Shown: positions 8,184 through 18,087 of the stretch, piece by piece | Layout of the letters: the number at the start of each line of letters is the position of its first letter | How positions within the stretch are numbered: position 1 is the first letter of the stretch | Assembly: GCA_029219425.1 (NCBI GenBank) | Contig: JAQXTJ010000039.1 | Span: 1 to 32,515, forward strand | Origin: Bacteroidales bacterium | GTDB lineage: Bacteria; Bacteroidota; Bacteroidia; Bacteroidales; Muribaculaceae | DNA length: 32,515 nucleotides | Reading direction: 5' to 3' | Made by a program: the position numbers and the translations under genes | The notes under the pieces: generated by a model | What the model was told of the DNA's origin: nothing | Seen by the model: only the letters and a program-made list of their open reading frames with translations | Database searches by the model: none

Positions 8184-8251
8184 TCCACGATTTGAAAAAA
8201 GTGACATAATAAAAAACTATAAAAACGACTGACTGAAAAAAGAAACTGATT

Positions 8252-8575
8252 ATGGGAGCTAAAGAATTTGATGAGAACGATGCCATAGAGTATATCCGCA
8301 ACTACGTTCCGGCAAAGATTCGCGACAAATACTCCGATGATGACATACTGCTGCTTATCGACACTATGTATGACTTCTATGAGAAGGGCGACGACCAGGA
8401 AACTCTCTATGATGAGGGCGATGGCGACAGCGATGGCTACAACATAAATGAGATTGTGAACTATGTGAAGAAGAGCATCCGCAAAGACCCCGACAACCAG
8501 ATAGAAATGGACGATGTGAAGGTGCTCGTGGAAGGAGAAGTAGAATATGAAAGCACGCTCGACGACTTGTGGTAG
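8252..8575 (+). CDS. Small acidic conserved hypothetical protein
   Basis: 107 aa, D/E-rich (AIEYIRNYVPAKIRDKYSDDDILLLIDTMYDFYEKG...), coding-like composition. Confidence 0.7.
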   Translation: MGAKEFDENDAIEYIRNYVPAKIRDKYSDDDILLLIDTMYDFYEKGDDQETLYDEGDGDSDGYNINEIVNYVKKSIRKDPDNQIEMDDVKVLVEGEVEYESTLDDLW

Positions 8576-9227
8576 CAGGCCTGCCGTGCTGCTGGCCGTG
8601 TTGCTGGCACTGTTGCTCACAGGCACAGAGGCAATAGCTGCCGGCGGCATAAAGAATATCTTCAAGGGCCGTAAGGCCGAGAAGCAAGAGCAGGTGCAGG
8701 AGGTGGATATATTCGACCTCTCTCTCGAGGACAACATATATGAGCCAAAGGTGACGAAGAACGCCAGCCAAGTGGCCGCCATGCAACTGCAAGAAGCCCG
8801 CAGCCTGAAGAAAAACGGCTATTCGGTGGAGCTGATGCGCAGCGGCGAGGTGATAGTGATTACCATTCCTGCCGGACAGCTCTTTGAGCCAAACGACACT
8901 GTGCTGAGCGAGCTGGGACGCCTCACGCTGAAGCCATTGCTGCGCTATCTGGAAACTCCCGAGATGTGGAAGATGCTGCTGGTGATGCACACCGACAACA
9001 CTGGCTCCGACGCCTATCTGCGCTCGCTGAGCCGCGCGAGGGCTGATGCCGTGTATGGCTGGATCGACGAGGTGGGCAATGCCGACTATGTGGTGCCCTA
9101 CGCACTTGGCCCGGATGAGCCACTCAAGCCCAACAACTCCATCGACAACCGCCGCCACAACCGCCGCCTTGAAATCTACCTTGTGCCGGGGCGCGTGCTG
9201 CTGAGGCGTGCGCTTGAGAGGAAGTGA
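8547..9227 (+). CDS. OmpA family protein
   Basis: Signal peptide (LLAVLLALLLTGTEAIAAGG); OmpA-like peptidoglycan-binding domain: MHTDNTGSDAYLRSLSRARADAVYGWI...NRRHNRRLEIYLVPG. Confidence 0.85.
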   Translation: MKARSTTCGSRPAVLLAVLLALLLTGTEAIAAGGIKNIFKGRKAEKQEQVQEVDIFDLSLEDNIYEPKVTKNASQVAAMQLQEARSLKKNGYSVELMRSGEVIVITIPAGQLFEPNDTVLSELGRLTLKPLLRYLETPEMWKMLLVMHTDNTGSDAYLRSLSRARADAVYGWIDEVGNADYVVPYALGPDEPLKPNNSIDNRRHNRRLEIYLVPGRVLLRRALERK

Positions 9228-9301
9228 AGATAACGGCTCTGGCGGGAGTCGATAATTAGGTCATGGATAATAAAAAAACAGAAAAAATATAGAAACAAAA
9301 A

Positions 9302-10783
9302 ATGGCAAAAGAGCTTAAAGATTTAACCAAGAGAGCCGATAACTACTCTCAGTGGTATAACGAACTTGTTGTGAAAGCCGACCTTGCAGAGCAGTCGGCA
9401 GTGAGAGGCTGCATGGTGATTAAGCCCTACGGCTACGCGATATGGGAAAAGATGCAGCGTCAGCTCGACGATATGTTTAAGGCGACAGGCCATGTGAACG
9501 CCTACTTCCCTCTGCTCATCCCCAAATCGTTCCTGAGCCGTGAGGCCGACCATGTGGAGGGCTTCGCCAAGGAGTGCGCAGTGGTGACGCACTACCGCCT
9601 GAAGACCGACCCCGACGGGCAGGGAGTGGTGGTGGATCCGGCAGCACGACTGGAGGAGGAGCTTATCATTCGTCCAACTTCGGAAACAATCATCTGGAAC
9701 ACCTACCGCAACTGGATTAAGTCGTATCGCGACCTCCCAATCCTTTGCAACCAGTGGGCCAACGTGCTCCGCTGGGAGATGCGCACACGCCTTTTCCTGC
9801 GCACCGCCGAGTTTCTGTGGCAGGAAGGACACACCGCCCATGCCACCAAGGAGGAAGCGCTCGAGGAAGCAAAGCGCATGCTCAACGTGTATGCCGACTT
9901 TGCCGAGAAGTTTATGGCAGTGCCTGTGATTAAGGGCGTGAAATCGGCCAACGAGCGTTTTGCCGGTGCCCTCGACACTTTCACCATTGAGGCAATGATG
10001 CAGGATGGCAAGGCTTTGCAGTCGGGTACGTCGCACTTCCTTGGGCAGAACTTTGCCAAAGCATTCGATGTGAAATTCATCAACAAGAACAACGAGCTGG
10101 AATATGTGTGGGCCACATCGTGGGGCGTATCGACACGCCTTATGGGTGCGCTTATCATGACTCACAGCGACGACAATGGTCTTGTGCTTCCGCCGCGTCT
10201 GGCTCCAATACAGGTGGTAATCGTGCCTGTGTATAAGAGCCTCGACCAGCTTGCCGAGATTGATGCCAAGGTGGCACCCATCGTGGAGAAACTAAAGGCA
10301 ATGGGCATCAGCGTGAAATACGACAATGCCGACAACAAGCGTCCGGGATTCAAATTTGCCGACTACGAGCTGAAGGGAGTGCCTGTGCGCCTCGTGCTCG
10401 GAGCACGCGACATTGAAAAGGGCACCATTGAGGTGATGCGCCGCGACACGCTGGAGAAGAGCGAGGCCTCGATTGAAGGCATTGAGGCACACGTTGCTGC
10501 ACTGCTCGATGAGATACAGGAGAACATCTATGCCAAGGCTCTTAAATTCCGTGAGGAGAAGACCACCACAGTGGAAACCTACGAGGAATTTAAGGAGAAG
10601 ATTGAGGAAGGCGGCTTCATACTTGCCCACTGGGACGGAACACCTGAGACCGAGGAGAAAATCAAGGATGAGACAAAGGCCACAATACGCTGCATTCCAC
10701 TTGATGGCGACAAGACGCCCGGCAAGTGCATGGTTACGGGCAAGCCTTCGGCACAGCGCGTGATTTTTGCCCGCAGCTATTAA
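9302..10783 (+). CDS. proS: Proline--tRNA ligase
   Basis: 493 aa; [72 protein letters not shown]-type class II motifs, [32 protein letters not shown]. Confidence 0.97.
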   Translation: MAKELKDLTKRADNYSQWYNELVVKADLAEQSAVRGCMVIKPYGYAIWEKMQRQLDDMFKATGHVNAYFPLLIPKSFLSREADHVEGFAKECAVVTHYRLKTDPDGQGVVVDPAARLEEELIIRPTSETIIWNTYRNWIKSYRDLPILCNQWANVLRWEMRTRLFLRTAEFLWQEGHTAHATKEEALEEAKRMLNVYADFAEKFMAVPVIKGVKSANERFAGALDTFTIEAMMQDGKALQSGTSHFLGQNFAKAFDVKFINKNNELEYVWATSWGVSTRLMGALIMTHSDDNGLVLPPRLAPIQVVIVPVYKSLDQLAEIDAKVAPIVEKLKAMGISVKYDNADNKRPGFKFADYELKGVPVRLVLGARDIEKGTIEVMRRDTLEKSEASIEGIEAHVAALLDEIQENIYAKALKFREEKTTTVETYEEFKEKIEEGGFILAHWDGTPETEEKIKDETKATIRCIPLDGDKTPGKCMVTGKPSAQRVIFARSY

Positions 10784-10833
10784 AAAAGATAGCCACGGCG
10801 CACAACATACACACGACTAAGGTTTTTTCTGGG

Positions 10834-10874
10834 GTAGCCCGGCTGTATCGCATTGGCAGATACAGCCGGGCTAC
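10834..10874. terminator. Hairpin between convergent proS and the 10871-11974 gene; possible bidirectional terminator
   Basis: Perfect 16-bp stem GTAGCCCGGCTGTATC (10834-10849) / GATACAGCCGGGCTAC (10859-10874), 9-nt loop; no canonical U-tract directly after. Confidence 0.6.
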
Positions 10875-11974
10875 TGCTTTGTGATGGATTTGGCGAATCG
10901 AAGCTGGCTTGTGGCGAGAGGGAAATGAAGTGTGAGTATGAGGGCATCATCGATTGAGGCATGCACATCGCAGTCGAAGGGCTTTTTCTCCGAGTCGTAC
11001 CACAGCAGTTCGTAGCTGCCTAAGAACCGGGTAGGGGTGAGAGTCCCCTTGAGCATAAAAGGCTGCCATAGGTGGGCATCAGTGGCGGCTCCGTCAATGT
11101 AGAGGATGTCGTAGCCCGACGTTGTCTTTACCAGGGCGATGCGGTAACGGCCACCGAGCCGGAGCGACGACTCGTCGAGGCTGCGGTCGAGGTAGTCCCA
11201 GTAGCCCTCAATAGGGTCGGATGAGGTGGCAAAGTGAGAGTCGAGGGTCTCGGCGGTCCACGCAGTGGCAAGGTCGTTGATGGGGGAGTGAACCGAGTGA
11301 ATCACCATTCTCTCCACCGAGAGCAATGCCGCCTTTCCGGCGAAGACGCCGAAATGGCTGCCGGGCACCAGCAATTGGCCGGGCAGCCTTGCAATAGTGG
11401 ATAGCTTGCTGCTGCCGAGCAGGATGGTGGTGCCTGATTCGTTGAGCACGATGTGCACCCTGTTGTCGCCCTCATACAGATTGGCTCCTCGGGTGATTGA
11501 GGTGTGAAGCAGGGTTGAGGAGCGTCCGGCGCGGGTGATTGACACTTCGGCTGTCATTGAGCGCTCATCGAGAACGTCGTGCAGGCATGAGTTGGAGCAC
11601 CGCAGCGTGAGTGAGCAGAAGTTGAGGCTGTCCACATAGTTCCACACGACACCCCACTCGGGATTGTCGGTTTTGCGCTTTTTGCCCGAGTGCGAGTCGA
11701 AGAAACCATAGCGTTGTCCCTCGGAGTTGTGACGGTTGGCGAGTTGCAGCACAAAGCGGAAAGAGGCATTGCGGTCGTGTTCCATAGAGTCGATGGCGAG
11801 CAAAGGCTTGTCGGTGGTGTTGTCGATAATGAGGCGCTTACCCACGATTCGGGCTTGTTGCGGCAGGGAGAAATAGCCGAAATCGTTGAGCCAGGTGGAA
11901 TATAGAGTGGTGCATTGAGCTGCTATGGCAAGCATGAGCGCCCCGACCGAAACAATGAATCTTGAAGCCATCAT
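10871..11974 (-). CDS. Hypothetical exported protein
   Basis: Likely start MMASRFIVSVGALMLAIAAQC (signal-like); 367 aa ORF without recognised domain. Confidence 0.65.
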   Translation of the reverse strand: MMASRFIVSVGALMLAIAAQCTTLYSTWLNDFGYFSLPQQARIVGKRLIIDNTTDKPLLAIDSMEHDRNASFRFVLQLANRHNSEGQRYGFFDSHSGKKRKTDNPEWGVVWNYVDSLNFCSLTLRCSNSCLHDVLDERSMTAEVSITRAGRSSTLLHTSITRGANLYEGDNRVHIVLNESGTTILLGSSKLSTIARLPGQLLVPGSHFGVFAGKAALLSVERMVIHSVHSPINDLATAWTAETLDSHFATSSDPIEGYWDYLDRSLDESSLRLGGRYRIALVKTTSGYDILYIDGAATDAHLWQPFMLKGTLTPTRFLGSYELLWYDSEKKPFDCDVHASIDDALILTLHFPLATSQLRFAKSITKQ

Positions 11975-12146
11975 AGAAAGCGAGAGTGGTGATAATTGCC
12001 TAAGATAAATGCCTAAAATAATTGTCGCAAATTTAGTAAAAAAATACATAAAAATGGCGAAGATATTGAGAAAAACACTATCTTTGCATATTGCTCTGCC
12101 ACAGCTATAAAAAAGATGGCAGAAAAATAGTGAAAAGTGACAGCTA

Positions 12147-12800
12147 ATGGACTTGATACTTTACCTACTGATAAGAGGACTGATAATAGGAATAATGGTG
12201 TCGGCGCCAATGGGGCCGGTGGGCGTGCTGTGCATTCAGCGCACGCTCAACAAGGGTCGTTGGGCGGGCTTCTTCACCGGCGTTGGGGCTGCGTTCTCCG
12301 ATGTGTTCTATTGTCTGCTCACAGGGCTGGGACTGTCGTTTATCATTGATTTCATCGAGACTAACCAGAGCCTGTTGCAGATGCTTGGCAGCATAGTGCT
12401 GCTGTTCTTTGGACTGTATCTGATAAAGAAAAACCCGGCAGGGACACTGAAGGCACCCAGGGACCGCAAGATGAACTACACTCAAGACTTTGTGACCGGC
12501 TTCCTGTTCACATTCTCCAATCCGCTGATATTGTTCCTGATAATAGGTTTGTTCACGCGATTTAATTTTCTCTCGCCCGACTTCGAATACTATCACTACA
12601 TATTGGGCTTCACGGCGATATTTGCGGGTGCAATATTGTGGTGGTTCCTGGTGACATTCTTTGTGAATGCGGTGCGGTCGCACTTCAATGTGAGAAGTAT
12701 GTGGCTGATTAACCGCATCATAGGTATTATCATATTGCTGATGTCGCTTTTTGGATTCGTGATGGGGCTTAAGGACTACATAGTTGCTCCCGTGGCGTGA
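12147..12800 (+). CDS. LysE/RhtB family transporter
   Basis: LIRGLIIGIMVSAPMGPVGVLCIQRTLNKGRWAGFFTGVGAAFSDVFYCLL...FLFTFSNPLILFLIIG. Confidence 0.88.
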   Translation: MDLILYLLIRGLIIGIMVSAPMGPVGVLCIQRTLNKGRWAGFFTGVGAAFSDVFYCLLTGLGLSFIIDFIETNQSLLQMLGSIVLLFFGLYLIKKNPAGTLKAPRDRKMNYTQDFVTGFLFTFSNPLILFLIIGLFTRFNFLSPDFEYYHYILGFTAIFAGAILWWFLVTFFVNAVRSHFNVRSMWLINRIIGIIILLMSLFGFVMGLKDYIVAPVA

Positions 12801-12859
12801 TTGTGGTGGATAAATGATAACTCTATAAAGAATATTCAGGCATAAAAATACACAAAATT

Positions 12860-13531
12860 ATGGGACAAAAGATGCTTACGGTCAGTAAACTTGATGGACT
12901 GGATGAGATGTGCATGGAGGCAGTGAGCGACTTTCTCGAGCAGGAAGCCGAGAAGCACACTATTGGCTGCCGCAACTGGGCTGAGCAATATCCATATCAC
13001 CCGGTTACGATTTTTGCAATTGCACGTTCGGATAAATATATCTATGTTGACTTTTTTGTGCGTGCCAACTATCTGCGTGCTGTGAATTACACCAACAACT
13101 CGCCGGTGGCCGACGACAGCTGTGTGGAATTTTTTCTGAGCGTGCCTGGCAGTGGCGAATACTGGAACTTTGAGTTTAATTGCATTGGCACGGTGAATGC
13201 CTCTCACCGGGCCACTCGCAGCAATCCCACTCGTCTGAGTGATGCCGAGATTGCCACTATAAAACGTTATGCCTCGTGTGGCAAGCGACCATTTGAGGAG
13301 ATAGAGGGGATGTTTGCGTGGAACCTCACCATTGCCATCCCATTCGAGCTTATTGGGCTTGATGGAGCAAATCTGCCCGACCACATCATGGGCAATTTCT
13401 ATAAATGTGCTGCAAAGACCTCGCAGCCCCACTATCTGAGCTGGAGCCCCATTGTCAGCGAGAAGCCCGATTTTCACCGCCCCGAGTTCTTCGGCCGGCT
13501 TAACTTCAGCACCGACAATCACACCGTGTAG
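12860..13531 (+). CDS. Carbohydrate-binding family 9-like (DOMON-like) protein, no evident signal peptide
   Basis: YIYVDFFVRANYLRAVNYTNNSPVADDSCVEFFLSVPGSGEYWNFEFNCIGTV...WNLTIAIPFELIGL...GNFYKCAAKTSQPHYLSWSPI...DFHRPEFFGRLNF. Confidence 0.7.
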   Translation: MGQKMLTVSKLDGLDEMCMEAVSDFLEQEAEKHTIGCRNWAEQYPYHPVTIFAIARSDKYIYVDFFVRANYLRAVNYTNNSPVADDSCVEFFLSVPGSGEYWNFEFNCIGTVNASHRATRSNPTRLSDAEIATIKRYASCGKRPFEEIEGMFAWNLTIAIPFELIGLDGANLPDHIMGNFYKCAAKTSQPHYLSWSPIVSEKPDFHRPEFFGRLNFSTDNHTV

Positions 13532-13590
13532 CCGGCTGAGTAATCGATGCCCCAATGAGGATGAGACTGCCAGCCGGGTAGAGTGTGTGT

Positions 13591-15789
13591 TCAGGAGGAA
13601 TAGGCGAGGTGGTCGAGTAGGAGGTCGGTTTCCATCGCTGTGATGCCTTTGTCGTGGAGATAGGAGGCATCGGCTGTGAAAGCGTGCATGAAATCATCTT
13701 TCGAGCCGAATGCCGAGAGCGACTGCCGGTAGTAGCCGGTGGCCGTGGCAAAGTCGCGCCTGGAGAGATGCAAGTGCCCCATGTTGAGATAGTCGTGTGG
13801 CGAGGGATTGTCGGCGAGCACCTTCTCGTAGTAGTTGAGGCTCTGCTCGAAGTTGCCGAGGAGGAATGTGCACCATGCAATTGGGCGCAGGGCACGGTGC
13901 TTTGCAGAGTCGAGATAATCCACTTTGTAGTAAGCCTTCAGTGCCTCGGCCGTCTTGCCGAGGTCGAGCAGGCAGTGTCCGATGTTGAGGCACACTGCGA
14001 GATTCTCAGGTGCTATTGCCTCGGCGCGGCGGTAGCACTCCAGGGCTTGGTCGTTGAGGCGCAAAGCCCGGTAGCATGCTGCGGTGTGGGTAATGTTCCA
14101 GAGGTTGTCGGGGGAGAATAGGTCGAATTTCCGGTAGTCGTCGATTGCTTCGTGGTAGTGCTTCATGCACTGGTGGCAGAAGCCGCGCTTCTGGATGAAA
14201 GAGGCATCGACAGTGTCGCGCTCAATTTCCATTATGCGGTCGAAGCACTCAATCGCCTCCTCGTAGTGCTCGTTCTTCATAAAATAGTCGGCGATGATGC
14301 CCAGAGTGTCGGCATTGTCGAGAATTGGTGCGATTGGTGCGATTGAGCGCAGGTTGAGCGAGGTGCTGAAGGGGTCGTAGAACTCGGTGTGGTGGCGGTT
14401 GAGCTTGGCGAAGCGGAATAGATTCTGGATGAAACGGTTGGCAATCTCCTCGTGAGTCTTTTCGCGGCTTTTGGGCAAGTTGCGGCCCATCTCCTTGAGC
14501 ATAGAGTTTTGCTGGGCAAACTGGCTGCTCATCATTCGCCTCTGAGCCTCGGGCACTGAAGCCATGCTGAGGCAGAAAGAGTATTTATCGCTGTCGCAGA
14601 GGAACGGAAGGGCGAGAATCATCTCCTTGACAGCCGTGTCGCCGGGTTCCAGCGACGACAGCACAGTGGAGTGTGACGTGTGGAATGGCAGGAACCAATT
14701 GGCAAGACGCGAGAAGAACGGGAACGACTTGAGGCGCGAGAAGGTGGTCATGAACACGTCGGCTCCCGAGAGCTGAATCTCATTGAACTCCTCGATTTTC
14801 TTTTGCAGTCCCGATGACTCGAGCAGGTCGCGCCACTCGGGGTTGGCCTCGAGGTCGGTGATGTCGCGCACCGACTGTGAGTCCTTGAACTTGTTGATGA
14901 TAGTGGGGCTTATGCGCTTCAGCTCGGGCAAAAGCTCCTCGTGCATGCGCTTCGACAGCCGCTCGGTGTCGCGGCTGCGAGTGAGCAGGAAGTAGATAGT
15001 GGCGACATCGCGGTTGAAGTTGCTGCCGCTGCCATCGGATAGGGATGCTACAATCTGTGCAATGCGCTCTGAAGCAGCCACGCGGCCGGCATATTTGTGC
15101 ATGGCAATGAGTGCGCAGCACAGTGCGGCTATCGACACTTCATCGCAGGGCGAGGCATAGAGCGACAGCAGCATAGCCACAATGGACTCTTGATAGAATT
15201 GCATCACACTCTGGTGCAGGGCAGCTACCACAAGCACCTTGATGTGTGATGGCAGGGTGGAGTCGGCAAGCAGGTCTTCGAGCTGCTGTGCATCGGCGGC
15301 TGAGAGGGGGAAGCGTGTCCACACATAGTCGAAGATGGAGGCTTCGGCGCTCTCGGTGGCAACAGTGAGATTTCGCAGGGTATCGGTGTCGGCACTGCCG
15401 GCCTCCACAAAGAGGTCGAGCTCACTCTTGCGCTTGCGGTAGGTGGCAACGATGCTCTCGAGCGACGATGGGGAGAAGCGGCGCGTGAGATAATATTGCG
15501 TGCCCGACGTCTTGCCCTCGATGTGTATGGTGAGGCGGTCGGTGAGAGAGTGGAGCGAATTGATTATCTCGGCTCGTATCTGCTCACGCCTGTCGTCGGC
15601 CGAGCCGGCTATGAAATAGCCTATAAGGTATTTGTAGGAAGTCTCGATGGCCGAAAGCTCATCGGCAAGCTCCCAGGCTGCCGATAGGTCGATGGCATTG
15701 CGCAGCTCGGCAAAAGCATCGTGGAGGCTGTGAGAGTCGAGCAGCGAGTCAATGCGGTTTCTTATGGAATTAATGTCGATGTTGCTCAT
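13591..15789 (-). CDS. TPR-repeat protein (732 aa)
   Basis: C-terminal TPR-like repeats: ADYFMKNEHYEEAIECFDRIMEIERD, ACYRALRLNDQALECYRRAEAIAPENLAVCLNIGHCLLDLGKTAEALKAYYK. Confidence 0.8.
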   Translation of the reverse strand: MSNIDINSIRNRIDSLLDSHSLHDAFAELRNAIDLSAAWELADELSAIETSYKYLIGYFIAGSADDRREQIRAEIINSLHSLTDRLTIHIEGKTSGTQYYLTRRFSPSSLESIVATYRKRKSELDLFVEAGSADTDTLRNLTVATESAEASIFDYVWTRFPLSAADAQQLEDLLADSTLPSHIKVLVVAALHQSVMQFYQESIVAMLLSLYASPCDEVSIAALCCALIAMHKYAGRVAASERIAQIVASLSDGSGSNFNRDVATIYFLLTRSRDTERLSKRMHEELLPELKRISPTIINKFKDSQSVRDITDLEANPEWRDLLESSGLQKKIEEFNEIQLSGADVFMTTFSRLKSFPFFSRLANWFLPFHTSHSTVLSSLEPGDTAVKEMILALPFLCDSDKYSFCLSMASVPEAQRRMMSSQFAQQNSMLKEMGRNLPKSREKTHEEIANRFIQNLFRFAKLNRHHTEFYDPFSTSLNLRSIAPIAPILDNADTLGIIADYFMKNEHYEEAIECFDRIMEIERDTVDASFIQKRGFCHQCMKHYHEAIDDYRKFDLFSPDNLWNITHTAACYRALRLNDQALECYRRAEAIAPENLAVCLNIGHCLLDLGKTAEALKAYYKVDYLDSAKHRALRPIAWCTFLLGNFEQSLNYYEKVLADNPSPHDYLNMGHLHLSRRDFATATGYYRQSLSAFGSKDDFMHAFTADASYLHDKGITAMETDLLLDHLAYSS

Positions 15790-15954
15790 AAGTGGAAATT
15801 TTGCACGAAGATAGCAAATTTTGGCAAATAATCGTGTGCAAGAACGAGAAAAATATCGTAGTTGCGCCCAAATGGCAAAAAGATGGGTGAGCGAAGGGTG
15901 ATGAATGATGAAAAATATTTTGGTGGTGGTTCGTTAATTACGACAAAAATTTCG

Positions 15955-15962
15955 TATCTTTG
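15955..15962 (+). promoter_or_regulatory. Bacteroidetes -7 promoter element (TATCTTTG) upstream of DUF4293 gene
   Basis: TATCTTTG at 15955-15962, 65 nt before ATG 16028; AT-rich upstream region. Confidence 0.45.
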
Positions 15963-16027
15963 TGGTATCATTGAAAACAAATCTGAAAACAATACTAACA
16001 ACAAACTAAAAAACTCAAAAAAGAACA

Positions 16028-16450
16028 ATGGTCTTACAAAGATGGCAAAGTGTGTTTCTTCTCATTGCTGCAATAGTGATGGGATTCTACACATTCTCTA
16101 CAATCGCAACTCTCACTGTGGCAGGCGTCACAAGTGAGGTGAGCATGCTCGGCGGCTCCATGATGTGGGGCTTTATGGTGGTGTCGGTGCTTTGCGCGCT
16201 GCTTGCCGTGGTTACAATCTTCAAGTATCGCACACTCAAGCTGCAACGCCGGTTGTGCCTCATTGGCGCAGGCATCACAGCTGCCCTGCTGGCCTCGCTT
16301 TTGATAGTGGTGTGCAACATTGAGTGCGACACAATGTCGCTCGGCTGGAGCAACGTGCTGCCAGTGGTGGCAATTGTGGCCAACGTGCTTGCCTACCGTG
16401 GCATCACACACGACCTGAAGATACTGAGCAGCTACGACCGGATAAGATAG
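16028..16450 (+). CDS. DUF4293 family membrane protein
   Basis: MVLQRWQSVFLLIAAIVMGFYTFSTIATL...; four hydrophobic segments. Confidence 0.8.
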   Translation: MVLQRWQSVFLLIAAIVMGFYTFSTIATLTVAGVTSEVSMLGGSMMWGFMVVSVLCALLAVVTIFKYRTLKLQRRLCLIGAGITAALLASLLIVVCNIECDTMSLGWSNVLPVVAIVANVLAYRGITHDLKILSSYDRIR

Positions 16451-16585
16451 AATTTGCCCACACTTCTCTCTTTGCTGCTGCATAAGGCGTCAATCCTCCA
16501 CCCCTCCTTTCTTTCCGCAACGAGATTTTTCCTACAATAATACTTTTTTTCACCTCTATTAGAACTTTCATTTATACCGCATACT

Positions 16586-17926
16586 ATGATAACAGCAATG
16601 ATAGCTATCTTCGTGATAGGATACATACTGATTGCTTTCGAACATAAACTGGAAATAAACAAAGCCACATTCGCGCTGATGATGTGCTCGGTGCTATGGA
16701 CCATTTATGCTGCATCGGGAATGTCGGCCGATATTTCGACGGCCATAATACACCAGCTTGGCGACACTTGTGAGATTCTAATGTTTCTCATAGGCGCGAT
16801 GACCATAGTGGAGCTTATCGACAAATACGAGGGCTTCAACTTCATCACCAAGTATGTGAAGGCTCGCCGCAAGAAGAAGCTGCTGTGCGCGCTGGTGCTA
16901 ATCACATTCTTCATGTCGGCAGTGCTCGACAACATGACCACTACCATCATCATGGTGATGCTGCTGCGCCGCATGCTGATACGCAAGGACGACCGCTGGC
17001 TGTTTGCCGGTGTGATAGTGATTGCAGCCAACAGTGGCGGTGCCTGGTCGCCTATTGGCGACGTGACAACCATAATGCTGTGGATGAAGAACAATGTGAC
17101 CACAAGCGACCTAATCATCAACCTCTTTATTCCCTGTGTAATCTCAACCTTAGTGCCGCTGTGGATGGCGTGCAGGATGATTAAGGACGATGGTATCACC
17201 CAGGCCACAGTGAAAGTGGCTTCGGCGCCCGACCCGCAGCTTGTGACCGTGAACCAGCGACTGAGCCGACTGGTGCTTATCTCGGGCGTGGCCGGCCTGC
17301 TGTTCGTGCCGGTGTTTAAGACGCTCACAGGCCTGCCTCCATTCATGGGAATGCTGCTCTCGCTTGGCGCGCTGTGGCTGCTCACCGAAATCATTGTGAG
17401 AAAATATCATCTCGACTCTTCGATTGAGGGACGCGTGTCGCAGGTGGTGAAGCACATCGACATGCCCACAATTCTCTTCTTCCTCGGCATCCTTATGGCC
17501 GTAGGCTCACTACAGGAGGCAGGAATACTGAGCAACATGGCACAGTGGCTCGACGACACCATCCATGAGCCATACCTCATCAGCTCTTCTATTGGCGTGC
17601 TGTCGTCGATTATCGATAACGTGCCGCTCGTGGCAGCGTGCATCAACATGTATCCCGTAGTGGATCCGGCCACCCTTGCCACAGCAGCCGATCCGGTCTA
17701 TGAGGCACTCTTTGTGCAGAATGGCCTCTTCTGGCACTTGCTCACGTTCTGTGCAGGAGTGGGTGGCAGCCTGCTCATCATCGGCTCGGCAGCCGGAGTG
17801 GTGGCAATGGGAATCGAGAAAATGCCATTCTGGTGGTATTGCAAGAGGATAACCCACCTTGCCTTTGCAGGCTATTTGGCCGGCATCGCCGCCATTTGGC
17901 TCCAGAGCTTCCTCCTCAGTCTGTAA
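16586..17926 (+). CDS. nhaD: NhaD-type sodium:proton antiporter
   Basis: 446 aa polytopic; GDTCEILMFLIGAMTIVELIDKYEGFNFI, SAVLDNMTTTIIMVMLLRRML, NSGGAWSPIGDVTTIMLWM, SSIIDNVPLVAACINMY. Confidence 0.9.
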   Translation: MITAMIAIFVIGYILIAFEHKLEINKATFALMMCSVLWTIYAASGMSADISTAIIHQLGDTCEILMFLIGAMTIVELIDKYEGFNFITKYVKARRKKKLLCALVLITFFMSAVLDNMTTTIIMVMLLRRMLIRKDDRWLFAGVIVIAANSGGAWSPIGDVTTIMLWMKNNVTTSDLIINLFIPCVISTLVPLWMACRMIKDDGITQATVKVASAPDPQLVTVNQRLSRLVLISGVAGLLFVPVFKTLTGLPPFMGMLLSLGALWLLTEIIVRKYHLDSSIEGRVSQVVKHIDMPTILFFLGILMAVGSLQEAGILSNMAQWLDDTIHEPYLISSSIGVLSSIIDNVPLVAACINMYPVVDPATLATAADPVYEALFVQNGLFWHLLTFCAGVGGSLLIIGSAAGVVAMGIEKMPFWWYCKRITHLAFAGYLAGIAAIWLQSFLLSL

Positions 17927-17952
17927 GCACCTCAGTGATGTCAAGATAACGT

Positions 17953-18000
17953 AGAGGGTGTATCACGAATATCATTATTCTGAATTCGGATACACCCTCT
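17953..18000 (+). terminator. Hairpin terminator downstream of nhaD
   Basis: AGAGGGTGTATC (17953-17964) / GATACACCCTCT (17989-18000) with inner CGAAT/ATTCG pairing, followed by AAAGTGTTTTT. Confidence 0.7.
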
Positions 18001-18087
18001 AAAGTGTTTTTCCCTCTTCCTCCCACGCTCATACCCGGAAGTGAAATTTTCCTATGCAGTATTGTAGGCCTGGGGCTATTGGGAGGA

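Noticed and set aside
7673-8782. 369-aa minus-strand ORF
   Set aside because: Antisense to rimM and the acidic protein gene; composition is a shadow of coding on the other strand, no domain recognised.
8364-9158. 264-aa minus-strand His/Gln-rich ORF
   Set aside because: Antisense shadow of the acidic protein and OmpA-like genes.
9323-10165. 280-aa minus-strand ORF
   Set aside because: Fully antisense to proS, a clear essential gene; His/Cys-rich shadow composition.
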